Below are positions 10,437 to 21,570 of a stretch of 64,000 nt of DNA, piece after piece. The stretch's first letter is position 1. Every line of letters starts with the position of its first letter. Source of the stretch: Laguncularia racemosa (lineage: Eukaryota > Streptophyta > Magnoliopsida > Myrtales > Combretaceae); NCBI GenBank assembly GCA_037954665.1, contig JBBMOL010000091.1:1798001-1862000 (forward strand), given 5' to 3'. Made by a program: the position numbers and the translations under genes. The notes below the pieces were generated by a model that saw nothing but the letters and a program-made list of their open reading frames with translations, was not told the DNA's origin and searched no databases.

Positions 10437-12095
10437 TCTCCTACCATCGAACATCAGGGATATTTCGCGCAGGTAGAAAGTAAAAACGCTGATATCGTTC
10501 CTAACGCTGCTGGGTCAGTTGTTGAAGACGATATCTTAGGCCACGAAATAATACAAGAAAATTGGCTAAAACATGAACAAAGCGGAATCTCGATCGACGA
10601 GCCTGTGGAGACAGTAAATCTAGGAAGCATGGAAAACCCTAAAAACCTCAAAATCGGGACTAGTTTGAGTGCCGAGCAAAAATGTGAGATAACCGAGCTA
10701 TTAATCGAATATGCAGATGTGTTTGCCTGGTCATATGGTGACATGCCAGGGCTAGACCAGTCGATAGTAGTTCACAGGCTTCCCACAAGGGAAGATGTCA
10801 AACCTAAAAAACAAAAACTAAGAAGATTTAGGCCCGACATCTTGCTAAAAATCAAAGAAGAAGTCAAGAAACTACTAGAAGTGGGGTTCATCGAAGTATC
10901 CGACTACCCAGAATGGGTGGCAAATGTAGTCCCCGTTACAAAAAAGAACGGAAAAGTGCGCGTATGCGTAGACTTTCGGGACTTAAACCAAGCCACGCCA
11001 AAGGATAACTTCCCCCTACCTCATATTGATGTTCTAGTGGATAACACCGCGGGAAACCATCTCTTTTCATTCATGGACGGTTTCTCAGGATACAATCAAA
11101 TAAAAATGGCCGAGGAAAACAAGACCAAAACAACCTTCATCACGACATGGGGAATTTTCTGTTACAAAGTCATGCCCTTCGGTCTGAAAAACGCCGGGGC
11201 AACGTATCAGAGAGCCATGGTCGCTATACTTCACGATATGATGCATCGAGAGGTTGAAGTATATGTCGACGACATGATAGCCAAATCCAAAGAAGGAGAA
11301 AGCCATATAGATATCCTGAGGAAATTGTTCAAACGACTGAGGAAGTTCCAGCTTAAGTTAAACCCGGAAAAATGTACTTTCAGGGTTACAACGGGGAAAT
11401 TGTTAGGGTTCGTCATCAGCCAGGAGGGCATTAAGATTGACCCTGATAAGGTAAAGTCCATATTAGAGTTACCTTCCCCACGCTCCGTTAAAGAAGTAAG
11501 AAGCTTGCTAGGGAGACTAAATTATATAGCTCGGTTTATCTCACAACTCACCGACAAATGCCGGCCGCTATTCCGTCTGTTGAAGAAGAACGCCGCAATA
11601 GAATGGGACGACGAATGTGAAGAAGCGTTCAGGACAATCAAAGACTATCTTATAAAACCCCCGGTCTTGATAGTCCCGAAACAAGGAAAACCCTTATTCT
11701 TATACCTCACCATACTCCCCGAATCCATGGGATGTGTGTTGGGGCAGAAAGATGAAGAGGGAAGAGAACGTCCCATATATTATTTGAGTAAGAAGTTCAC
11801 AGATGGGGAACAAAGGTACTCAGAGGTGGAGAAGACGTGTTGTGCGTTAATTTGGGTCATGCATCGACTAAGGCAATACACCCTTTACTATCATATTGAG
11901 CTGTTGACAAGACATGATCCCTTGAAATACTTGGCAGAGAAGCCATCATTGATGGGTAGAATCTCTAAATGGCAGATGCTTCTATTCGAGTTTGACATCA
12001 CGTATGTAAATCAAAACTCGATAAAGGGGCAAGCCTTAGCTGATCAGTTGGCCGAACACCCTGTCGAGACAGATACCCAAGAAATACAAGTCTAA
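10437..12095 (+). pseudogene. Tat reverse transcriptase and first RNase H
   Basis: The frame is open upstream of the GTG at 10605, so the true start is earlier, possibly at a splice junction near 10436. RT motifs are in order: LRRFRPDILLKIKEEV, PEWVANVVPVTKKNGK, CVDFRDLNQATPKDNFPLP, FMDGFSGYNQIKM, PFGLKNAGATYQRAM and the catalytic YVDD at 11262-11273. The thumb and connection region (FVISQEGIKIDPDKV, SLLGRLNYIARFI) leads into the gypsy RNase H. That domain includes PIYYLSKKFTDGEQRYSEVEK and ends at the ALADQLAEHP motif. TAA at 12093-12095 interrupts the polyprotein, but the same frame resumes immediately, so it is a nonsense mutation. Confidence 0.95.
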
Positions 12096-12635
12096 TTTCC
12101 GGACGAGAACATATTAACAGTAGAAGATATGCCGGTAGAAAACTCTGGGAGAGAGCAGAATGGTGGGTGGAAACTGTTCTTCGACGAGGCTGCCAATGTA
12201 TTCGGTTGTGGGATTGGGGCAGTATTGATATCCCTAGACGGCACTCAATTCCCTGCAGCGACAAGACTTACATTTTCCTATACCAATAATATCGCGAAAT
12301 ATGAAGCATGTATTCTTGGCCTCAAAATGGCCTGCCAAATGGGAATCCGCGAATTAGAGGTGTACGGGGACTCGTCGCTCATCATACTACAAACAAGAGG
12401 AGAATACAAAACTAAAGACCCCAAACTGGTACCGTACCATCAACACTTAACAGAGCTGATTGAGGAGTTTAAGGCAATCACCTTCACGTACATCCCGAGA
12501 ATTCAGAATCAGTTCGCAGATGCCCTAGCCACACTAGCGTCCGTGATTCAAATAACAGGAGGAGCCGAAGTTCAACCGATGAAAATAGACATCGAAATTC
12601 GGCCCGCTTATTGTTTGACAATTGAAAAGATATAA
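12096..12635 (+). pseudogene. Second (archaeal-type) RNase H of the Tat element
   Basis: In the same frame as the RT, a second RNase H fold follows: WKLFFDEAANVFGCGIGAVL (first Asp at 12183), NNIAKYEACILGLKMA (catalytic Glu), VYGDSSLIILQ (Asp) and QFADALATLAS (last Asp). An extra RNase H of this type between the normal RNase H and integrase is the accepted signature of the Tat/Ogre lineage. The usual Gly after the first Asp is Glu here. TAA at 12633-12635 interrupts the frame and coding sense continues beyond it. Confidence 0.9.
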
Positions 12636-13895
12636 GATGATAAGCCCTGGTATCACGACATCAAGACCTTCCTCCAAGAAGGTAAATACCCTGAAATGGC
12701 TAGCAAGAATGACCAAAGAACGCTCAGAAGGTTGGCAAGTCATTTCTTATTAAGTGGGTCTATACTCTACAAGAGATCATATGATACCACCCTGTTGAGA
12801 TGTGTGGACAAAAATGAAGCATGCGAACTCATGAAGGAAATACATGAAGGGGTATGTGGACCTCATATGAACGGCTACATGTTGGCCCGAAAAATCATGA
12901 GGTTAGGGTATTACTGGTTAACCATGGAGTCGGATTGCATAAAGTATGTTAAGCACTGCCATATGTGCCAAGTATACGCAAACCGGATCAATGCTCCACC
13001 CAACGAGCTACATTTGTTATCAGCGCCGTGGCCTTTCTCCATGTAGGGAATCGACATAATCGGCCCAATCACTCCAACGGCATCCAATGGCCACAGATTT
13101 ATACTGGTAGCGATTGATTACTTCACCAAATGGGTAGAAGCGTCATCATATACCAATGTCACAAAAGGGGTAATAGTCTGCTTCTTAAAAAGGGACATAA
13201 TAGCCCGATATGGAGTTCTTGAGTCGATCATCACCGACAATGGTACCAATCTCAACAATAAATCGATGATAGGTTTATGTCAACAATTCTACATAAACCA
13301 CAGAAATTCAACCCCCTACCGACCTCAAATGAACGGGGCAGTAGAAGCAGCTAACAAAAATATCAAGAAGATCATCGAGAAAATGACAACAACTTACAAA
13401 GATTGGCACGAAATGTTACCATTTGCTCTCATGGCTTATAGGACTTCAATAAGAACATCTACGGGAGCTACCCCTTACTCATTGGTATATGGTATAGAAG
13501 CAGTGCTACCAGTGGAAGTCGAGATACCATCATTCAGAATCTTGTCAGAAACTCAATTAACAGAATCGGATTGGGTAAAGAAAAGGCTTGATCAGCTGAA
13601 TCTGATTGATGAAAGAAGACTTACCGCGCTATGTCATGGTCAGTGTTACCAACAGAGGATAGCCCGAGCATTCAACAAGAAGATGAGACCTCGGTACTTC
13701 AAAGAGGGCGATCTAGTACTAAGAAAAGTTCTCCCGAACGCCCAAGACTCCAGAGGAAAATTCACTCCAAATTATGAAGGCCCGTATGTGGTGAAAAAGG
13801 TTCTGTCAGGTGGTGCTCTAATATTAACTCAGATGGATGGTCCATAATTGAGAGACCCCGTCAACACAGATGCTGTAAAGATGTACTATCCTTAG
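12636..13895 (+). pseudogene. Tat integrase
   Basis: The zinc-binding region (MNGYMLARKIMRLGYYW, then CIKYVKHCHMC) is followed by the core. Its catalytic residues are D (13053, GIDIIGP), D (13236, ITDNGT) and E (13344, AVEAANK). The C-terminal part has FKEGDLVLRKVLP and YEGPYVVKKVL. TAG at 13044-13046 replaces a Trp expected just before the first catalytic motif. TAA at 13845-13847 lies shortly before the natural-looking end at 13893-13895. All segments share one frame with the RT, so only nonsense changes separate them. No chromodomain is present, as usual for Tat. Confidence 0.93.
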
Positions 13896-14442
13896 GCAAG
13901 GGAATTGAAATTTTGCCAATGTTTATGAAAGCCAATATTCGATACAAAGTTCGTTGAGTCGAGTTTTTACTTTTCTACAAGCAAAGCTAATATCCCTGAA
14001 TGGTCAACAATCCCAATCAATTCTCATCACAATAAATACGCCTAAACACATTACCCACCACTTTGTCAATGAAAGATAAACACTAAAATGATAATGAATC
14101 TTAATGTAATTTGTGATATAATTTTGTCTACTCCTAAGCATTAAAACTGAGCGCATTATTAGGATAACATTACCGTCGAAAGAGCTTTGTGCATAAAGAA
14201 AAGAGGCACATCAAGATTTTCAATCCAGTGTCAAGATAAGAAGAAAAGAAGCAGGAGCAAACCAACACGAAGGTTCAGTTGTTTGGTTGCTATCCGAGAT
14301 AAACTGGCAAGCATATTAAAATAGGTAACTATCATCACATCATGAAAGGCATCACATCATCTAGCCTAGTAAGAAGCATGTTCAAGAGTACCAGATGAGT
14401 CAGCTCATAATGAAGCACGTGTCTAGACATTTCCTTTAATAG
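13896..14442 (+). other. Start of Tat 3' noncoding region
   Basis: This non-repetitive sequence follows the integrase end. It has no env-like frame or other recognised coding sequence. Confidence 0.6.
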
Positions 14443-15640
14443 GGTTAGTCAGCCCAATATGGGCACTTTCCCGAAAAAACCTGTCCTCAGGGTCAGCTCA
14501 TAAGGGCACCTTTTGAGACAGTTCTATTTTAGGTTAGTCAGCTCTTGGGGCACTTTCCTAAAAATCAATCCAAGGGTTAGTCAGCCCAATATGGGCACTT
14601 TCCCGAAAAAACCTGTCCTCAATGGTCAGCTCATAAGGCACCTTTTGAGACAGTTCTATTTTAGGTTAGTCAGCTCTTGGGGCACTTTCCTAAAAATCAA
14701 TCCAAGGGTTAGTCAGCCCAATATGGGCACTTTCCCGAAAAAAAACCTGTTCTCAGGGTCAGCTCATAAGGGCACCTTTTGAGACAGTCCTATCTAAGGT
14801 TAGTCAGCCCAAGATTGGCACTTTCCTAAGAATTTATCAAAGGTTAGTCAGCCCAATATGGGCACTTTCCTAAAAATCCGTTCTCAGGGTCAGCTCATAA
14901 GGGCACCTTTTGAGGCAGTTCTATTTTAGGTTAGTCAGCTCTTGGGGCACTTTCCTAAAAATCAATCCAAGGGTTAGTCAGCCCAATATGGGCACTTTCC
15001 CGAAAAAACCTGTTCTCAGGGTCAGCTCATAAGGGCACCTTTTGAGACAGTTCTATCTAAGGTTAGTCAGCCCAAGATGGGCACTTTCCTAAGAATTTTA
15101 TCAAAGGTTAGTCAGCCCAAGATGGGCACTTTCCTAAGAATTTATCAAAGGTTAATCAGCCCAATATGGGCACTTTCCTAAAAATCCGTTCTCAGGGTCA
15201 GCTCATAAGGGCACCTTTTGAGACACTACCACAGGTTAGTCAGCCCAAGATGGGCACTTTCCTAAAATCTATTTTAAGGTTAGTCAGCCCAATATGGGCA
15301 CTTTCCTAGATTCTCCCGATTAGTCAGCTCTTGGAGCACTTTTCGGAAACATCCTTCCCAAACAGTTGCTAGTCTAACAAGACGCTTCTATCGACAGGTA
15401 GCCAGCTCATAAGGGCGCTTCTTAAGTAAATTTTCTTTCCAAGGTTGCAAGTCTGATAAGACGCTTCCTATCATCATTTCTCATACATTCCTACTCGATG
15501 CTTGAGATGTGTCCTGTCGCCAATTAGTTAGCTCATAAAGCACTTTTTGGAGAGGGAACATTACCTTGAATTGTTAGGAACATCTTCAACCGTAGGATTA
15601 TCAGCTCTTGGGGCATTTTCCTACTAAAACCTAATTCAAT
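14443..15640 (+). repeat. Tandem-repeat array in the Tat 3' noncoding region
   Basis: The best-preserved part has a 132-bp period (starts at 14443, 14575 and 14707). Each 132-bp unit is made of three related monomers of about 41-47 bp sharing the core GGTTAGTCAGCCC...GGGCACTTTCC. At least 15 TTAGTCAGC-type and six GGTCAGCTCATAAGGGCAC-type monomers can be read to about 15330, with decayed versions to about 15640. Many cores contain the near-palindrome GCCCAATATGGGC. Variable 3' minisatellites are known from Ogre-like elements. The 89-codon frame at 14513-14782 is translated repeat and not a gene. Confidence 0.9.
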
Positions 15641-15699
15641 AGGTCAAAAATAGCGTCTTTTGTTTGTCTTTGTAGTTAAGTTTTTCAAACTTTACCACA

Positions 15700-15710
15700 A
15701 AGAGGGGCAG
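15700..15710 (+). other. Polypurine tract of the Tat element
   Basis: AAGAGGGGCAG lies one base before the 3' LTR (15712), where plus-strand priming is expected. Confidence 0.8.
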
Positions 15711-15711
15711 C

Positions 15712-17815
15712 TATAAATACCCCATTTTTGCCCTAGGAGTCAATAATTTTCAATAATAATCAATTTTCAATTTTTCCTAATTTTTCCCAATTTTTCGTAA
15801 TTTAGCATAAAATAATAAAAATGTTCAAAAAATAAAAATAAATAGGAAAACACTTCAATTTTGAAAAATGATTTCGGAAATAGCAATAATGAATAATAAA
15901 CAACTTTTACAAATTTTTGAAATTTCAAAAAATACAAAAAAATATAAAAATTGCATTGCATATATGCAATTTGCGAAATAAATAAAATCGCGAAAGTGGG
16001 CTAGCCCAGCTGGTCCGGACCATGGCTAGGCGCGCGCACGGGGGGGCTCGGTCAGACGTTCGAATCGCGGAGGAAGCAGTTTCCGCGTTTTGCAATTTTT
16101 CGACTTATCCAGGACACGTGGCAGCATCTGATCGGCTGGAAGAAACGCACGCGCCGGGCGCGTGATCGTCTCCTACCTTGAGCCCGAGATCGTCGGCGAA
16201 GAAAAAATTCGTATTTCGGCCGTTTTGATTCGATTTTTTTGCACAAATCCAACAGATCTTCAACAAAAATAAGATAAACATCATCTAATTAAAATCAAAT
16301 CGCAACAAATCGTTGGATGGGCACGAATTGGAGTTGGTTTTTCAACCGAAAATCCGATCAGCTTCAATCGGAGGAAATCCGAGCTTATCCAGCTCGATTT
16401 CAAGCGCCTATAAATAGAGGAGGAGATGAGGAAGCAAGATCACAGAGATCAGAATTGCGGAGAGAGAGAGAGAGAAAAGAGTGTAGATCGGAGGAAACCC
16501 AAAGTTGCGACCGTCGATCGGAGTTGAGCCACCGCAAGGAGACGTTCTGGGAGTAAACCGCCACCACCATCGGATTCAGCACCCTCAAGAAGCTAGGATT
16601 CGACACTTCACCCGCCGCAAAAGACCGCCGGAACGCCGTGGACGAGCCAACCCCGCCGCCGTGTCCGACCGATCCGACCCGACCCGATTCGACCCGACTG
16701 ACCCGACCACCGACCCGGATCCAGGTAAGTCGGATTTTCCGGATTTTTTTTATTTTTATTTATTTATTCTGAATTAATTAATTAATTTATTATTTGTTAT
16801 TTAGTTATTTATTTATTTATTTATGTGTTATTTTTAATAAATAGGAAAATGTAGAAATTAGATTTTTCTAGAATTTAATAATGTAGAAAAATAATAAAAA
16901 AATAATAAATAGATAAATAAAAATAAAAAATAATAATAATAATAAAATATATAGAAAAATAATAAAAAATTAGGAAAAATAAATCATAAAATTTTAGATG
17001 TCAAATAGGATAGATAATAAACAAAAATTCCCAAAAAATCACAAAAATTCCCAAAAATCACGAAAATAAACAAAAATTCCCAAAAACCACAAAAATTCTC
17101 AGAAATCACAAAAATAACAAAAAAATCATAAAAAGTCATAAAAAATCATAAAAAGATAAATAAATAAGTTTTAGCACTTAGAGAAATCATTTTCATCAAA
17201 TAAATCAAAATTGATGTTTTCCCTACAAAATCATTTTTCAAAAATGAAATCAAGCTTAGGCTTAGAGTTTTTTAGGAAAAATCCAAAAAATGGTAAGAAC
17301 ATAAATCGAAAGAAATTTCAAAATTAAAATTCACCAATGCACTAAAGATTTTCAGAAAAGCGAACTACGGCTTGTTTGATCCTGAGTAGCAGGTACGTAG
17401 GCACCCATTCGGGTCAACCCATAAAATAAATGAAAAATCCTTTTTCTGAAATAAAATTCAAAGACATAACAAAAATTAACAGAAACACAATGAAACACAT
17501 TTCTAAAGATGAACAATTTTAGGAGATTAGGTGGTAACCGTATAGGTTTTAATAGGTTAGCCTCCGGACTTAGAAACTCTGGTTTTCCCTTTTTCTCTTC
17601 TCACAAAAACGAGAAGAGGAAATAACGACGACTAGTAGTCCAAATTAAGACTAATCCGCTCCTTTAGTCTTAATTCACTTTTTCCCAACAACAGTTGGGT
17701 GGCGACTCCAAAAATCAAACGAAATTCCTAACTCAAGTCGAGGATCTAGATTAAATGAGCATAGGGTTTAGTTTATATCGGATTAGGAATGGGAATTCAA
17801 AAATTAGACTCGACA
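15712..17815 (+). repeat. 3' LTR of the Tat element (2,104 bp)
   Basis: It is nearly identical to 6858-8966. Its first bases read TATAAATACCCC where the other LTR has TGTAAACACCCC, so the canonical TG terminus has been lost by a G-to-A change. It ends AGACTCGACA followed by the CTCCT duplication. The TATA box is at 16409-16417. Confidence 0.95.
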
Positions 17816-17820
17816 CTCCT

Positions 17821-18669
17821 CAACAGCGCTTGATCCAAGGTGAAATGCCTGCACTCTTCTCCTCTCCTAAGGCGATCAAGTGTGTTTTGATAGCCCCTAG
17901 GGAGAGACCAACCATGCCTTAGTTCCTCCACCAGTTCTGGGGTGGTAGCAGTGATTGCTATCGCCTTTAACTCCAATTGCCCCATTCTGGACAAGGCGTC
18001 GACCGCTTGATTAGTTCGTCCACTTTTATACCTTATTTCATAATCCATGCCCAACAGCTTAGTTAGCCATTTGTGTTGGTTGGAAGTGACCAACCTTTGC
18101 TCCAATAGGTGCTTCAAACTTTGGTGATTAGTCTTGATAACAAAGTGCCTCCCCATTAAGTAGTGTCTCCACTTCTCAACCGCATAAACCAGGGCTAGGA
18201 GTTCCTTCTCATACACAGACATTCCTTGCTGCCTACTGTTCAATGTTTTACTAAGATAGGCTATGGGGTGATGCTCTTGCATCAGAACAGCCCCCACTCA
18301 TTCTCCACTAGCATCCGTTTCTACCACAAATTCTTTACTATAATCTGAGAGTCTTAAGATTGGCGAACTTGACAAAGCAACCTTAAGTCTGTCAAAAGCA
18401 ATTTGGCAATCATCATTCCACTTAAAATTATCTTTCTTTAGCAATAATGTGAGTGGCCTGGTGATAACACTATATCCTTTAATGAATCACCTATAATAGC
18501 CTGATAGTCCCAAGAAGCCTCTCAACTACCTTAAACTCTTCGGAACAGTCCAGTTGACAATGGACTCAATCTTCCTTAGATCTGTTGTTACTCCTTCCCT
18601 AGTGATAATGTGTCCCAAATATTCTACCTTAGTAGCCCTGAAGGTGCATTTGGATCTTTTCAAGTAAAA
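17821..18669 (-). pseudogene. Outer gypsy RT thumb and RNase H segment
   Basis: Minus-strand coding sense continues from the RT: VEYLGHIITREGV, LRGFLGLSGYYR, then RNase H with VVETDASGE, GAVLMQEHHPIAYLSKTL, MSVYEKELLALVYAVEKWRHYL and HQSLKHLLEQ. Nonsense codons at 18526-18528, at 18487-18489 and before 18297 interrupt it. The right boundary joins the RT fragment, and the left boundary is the Tat insertion site. Confidence 0.9.
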
Positions 18670-19602
18670 TTACTCCCGCTTCAAAACTTGGAATACTGCC
18701 TTCAAGTGTTTCCCATGTTCCTCTAAGCTCTTACTGTAGATTAGTATATCATCAAAAAACACTAGGACATACCTCCTTAAATAGGCCTTAAAAAACTGAT
18801 TCATAAGACCTTGGAATGTGGAAGGAGTGTTGGTTAAGCCAAAAGGCATAACCAAGAATTCATAATGTCCCTTGTAAGTCTTAAATGCGGTCTTGTACAC
18901 ATCTTCAGGGTGCATCCTGATTTGGTGATACCCAGACCTCAAATCCAACTTGCTGAAGTAAGCAGCCCCACTTAGTTCATCGAATAGATCTTCTATGATA
19001 GGAATTGGGAACTTATCCTTGACAGTCTGATTGTTCAATTCACGGTAGTCCACACACATTTGCCAAGTGTTGTCCTTCTTTTTTACCAAGACAACCGGCG
19101 AGGAAAAAGGACTGTGGTTGTGTCTAATTATCCCACTCAAGAGCATTTCCTTCACCATATCTTCTAGGACAGTCTTCTGCATGGAAGAATGTCTATAGGG
19201 TCGAATGTTGACAACCCTGGAGTCTTCCTGTAAGGGAATTCTATGATCAAATTCCCTATGTGGGGGTAACTCATGTGGCTCTTCAAAAAGGTCGTGGAAC
19301 TCCTCTAGTAAATCCAACAGCTCTGGTTGCAACTTCTGTTGTTTCTTCATATCATCCTCCTCATTTAGAGCTTGGACTATCCAACATTGGTAATGTAGCG
19401 CTCCATTTCCTTTAAATAGCTTAGATAGCTCATTTGCTCTCACAACCTTAAGCCGCTCCTTATCCGCGGTCAACTCGCACTCACGACCATTCCAATTAAA
19501 ACTCATGGTCAGGTGTTGGAAATTCCAGAGGATGGTGCCTAATGACCTCAGCCATGGTACTCCCAGAATCATGTCACAACCGAACAAGCTTAGCAAGTAC
19601 AC
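18670..19602 (-). pseudogene. Outer gypsy reverse transcriptase fragment
   Basis: The 310-codon frame contains the protease C-terminal flap region (CDMILGVPWLRSLG), then RT motifs IPLQEDSRVVNIRPYRH, SPFSSPVVLVKKKDNTWQMC, VDYRELNNQTVKDKFPIP, FSKLDLRSGYHQIRM, FLVMPFGLTNTPSTFQGLMN and catalytic FFDDILIYS (near 18743-18760). The catalytic Asp pair is intact. The frame ends at a premature TAA (18670-18672) with RT sense continuing beyond it. The apparent Met start is internal. Confidence 0.93.
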
Positions 19603-20999
19603 CTCTGCTGTGAATTCATGTCCCTACATTTCCCAAGTAAACTTGGGAATCTTGCTTGTGCTAGATAAGTCGGTAACATCAGCCAATGTTACCTTGAGGG
19701 AAGGTACATCAGAAAATAAGCAACCAAGCCCCTTGGCCAGACGTTCATCGATGAAATTTAGTGAGCTACCCATGTCAACAAGTATGCTCAACTTCCTTTT
19801 CTTGTAATATCCACTCACCTTCATACTGCTTAGGCCGTGTCCTTGATCCTGGTTCAAGACATTGAGGGTAAGCTTAGCAAAGTCAGCTTCCACTTCCTCC
19901 AGTGGAATGTCTTCCTCCTCTGCATCTTCCTTTCCATCCTCAGCCTCGACTAACAACATGTTCAGCCTTTTTTTGCATCTATGGCCTGGACCAAAAGGTT
20001 CATCACACCAAAAACATTGCTTTTTCCTTCTCTTTTCTTCTAGTTCCTCAGGGATAAGTCTTTTGGTAAGTCGGGTTTGTGGATTGGTGGGGTTTGATGG
20101 TTTAGGGGTGTTGTTGTGTGTTTGAGAGTTCTTATGGTTGGCAGTAGTGATTGGTGAGTTCCTGGTGTAAGTTGGGGTCCGGTAGGATGGAAATGGTGTG
20201 TAAGAAGAGGGTAAATTAGGTATTGTATTTAGGCGAGGGGTTTTGAGGTATTGTCTAGTAGAAAGGAGGTTTGCTTCTTGCAATTTGGCTAAGGAGTAGG
20301 TCTCTTGCAGTGTTTGGGGGTTAAACATGCATATAGGATATTGTATGGTAGGGTGCAATCCACTCAAGAAGCAGCTTATCAAGTAAGCCTCTGGGAGCTT
20401 AACTTGAGTCACTAAGTGCTCAAATTCTTCTAGGTAGTCTTGTAGAGCTCCACCTTGGTGTAATTTCTTAAGTTCTGCCATAGGATCTTCATACGCCTTC
20501 TTCCCAAATCTCACTTGTAGTGCCTTAACCAACTCATTCCAAGTAATAGTATGGTGATTCTCTAAGCTCTAAATGTAAGAGTGATACCACTTCAAAGCCT
20601 TTCCCTCTAAATACATAGCAGCCACTCTAATACTCCAATCCTCAGCGGTGGAATCAATTTCGAAGTATTGCTGCGCCTTATATAACCATCAAAGGATGGA
20701 AAATCCACCCTAGGTGCTCGTGTTTGTAGATGGTTCTATACAGTTACTGCACGTGCTAATGCTAACCCATGTCTATCATCAGTTTCAGGCAACTTACCAG
20801 GATCCTTTGCCATGGAGCCAGATGCATCCAACAGGTCAGATTTACTTGTCTTCAAGCCGGCAATGGTCAGTATCTGCTAGTCCATTAGCTCTTGCATTCT
20901 CTTGAGTATATTATGGATGGGTTTAAGGGCTTCTTCTGTGTGCTCCTTCACAGCATTACGCACAGCATCATCAAGCTTCTTGGATTCACGAGTCTCCAT
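19603..20999 (-). pseudogene. Outer gypsy gag and protease
   Basis: Gag begins at the ATG at 20997-20999, a few bases from the primer site, and its first codons read METRESKKLDDAVRNAVKE. A stop at 20877-20879 and a frameshift between there and 20571 precede a further TAG at 20569-20571. The longest frame (20532-19624) has gag sense (HQGGALQDYLEEFEHLV), a zinc knuckle CFWCDEPFGPGHRC near 19975-20020, and the protease active site ILVDMGSSLNFID. The usual Asp-Thr/Ser-Gly is Asp-Met-Gly here (19768-19776), which should abolish activity. TAG at 19624-19626 separates this from the RT fragment. Confidence 0.9.
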
Positions 21000-21010
21000 G
21001 GCGCAACCAA

Positions 21011-21022
21011 GCTCTGATACCA
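21011..21022 (-). other. Primer binding site of the outer gypsy element
   Basis: On the minus strand this reads TGGTATCAGAGC, complementary to the 3' end of plant initiator tRNA-Met. It lies two bases from the 5' LTR, which confirms the minus-strand orientation. Confidence 0.95.
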
Positions 21023-21024
21023 AT

Positions 21025-21565
21025 TGTAACAGGGATTAACAACAAGCAATTCAGATGCAAATTATTTGTTGTAATCAATACTTAGTAAATTGGAATTTTT
21101 TTTCATTCATATGTGCTTTCTCTTTTTACAAATAGTATCTTATATGATCTGATGGTTACATATTCTAACAACCCATGTGAGGGTTAACAATTTCTAGAAT
21201 TATTCTAATGGATGGGCTTAATTATTACTGCTTCCGTAATTGGGCTGTCAACCGGCCCGTGTCCATCAGCCCATATCCATCATCATCCATTGTCCGACCC
21301 GTCCAAAGAGCCCACACCACCCGCACGGCACATCCCCACCATACCAGCCAGCACCCACACACACACATGCATTCCCCTCAACTAAAGCAGACAGTTCCAC
21401 ACACTCGCACTTCCACCATACCCTGCAACACCATCACACACGCATGCACTCTCTCTCTCCAACAGGTCAGTTTACTTTACTCTTCTTCCCGATCTGACAT
21501 ATTCCTCTCTCGAACTCTCTCTCGAACCTTCCCTCAGAAACCCTAACTCACTCTCCCTCGTTACA
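21025..21565 (-). repeat. 5' LTR of the outer gypsy element (541 bp)
   Basis: It has TGTAAC and GTTACA termini, is followed by the AATTT target duplication at 21566-21570, and matches 3985-4539. Confidence 0.93.
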
Positions 21566-21570
21566 AATTT

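Larger units (their letters stand above)
6858..17815 (+). mobile_element. Nested Tat-lineage Ty3/gypsy retrotransposon (10,958 bp)
   Basis: This element is inserted in the pol gene of the outer retrotransposon with a perfect 5-bp duplication CTCCT (6853-6857 and 17816-17820). It has two nearly identical 2.1-kb LTRs, a TGGCGACTCCACTGGGGA primer binding site at 8970, a purine-rich tract at 15700-15710, and a coding order of gag remnant, RT, RNase H, second RNase H and integrase. The second RNase H after the first, the long LTRs and the long repeat-bearing 3' noncoding part are marks of the Tat/Ogre group. It is structurally complete, but its gag is largely missing and its pol has four nonsense codons, so it cannot encode its own mobility as sequenced. 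Confidence 0.95.
3985..21565 (-). mobile_element. Outer Ty3/gypsy chromovirus retrotransposon, hosting two nested elements
   Basis: This LTR retrotransposon reads on the minus strand, with its 5' LTR at 21025-21565 and 3' LTR at 3985-4539. It has TGTAAC/GTTACA termini, a matching AATTT duplication and a primer binding site complementary to initiator tRNA-Met at 21011-21022. Gag, protease, RT, RNase H, integrase and a chromodomain-like tail are recognisable, and the RT wording resembles the Reina-type chromovirus group. Its pol is split by a Tat element (6858-17815). With that insert and one CTCCT copy removed, the two halves fall in the same reading phase. Several nonsense codons and at least one frameshift make it non-coding today. 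Clade assignment is from motif resemblance only. Confidence 0.93.

Noticed and set aside
14513..14782. 89-codon frame with an internally repeated peptide
   Set aside because: It is a translation of the 132-bp tandem repeat in the Tat 3' noncoding region.
14443..15330. Possible CRISPR-like array
   Set aside because: Monomers are directly adjacent without unique spacers, lie inside a retrotransposon, and the genome is a plant.
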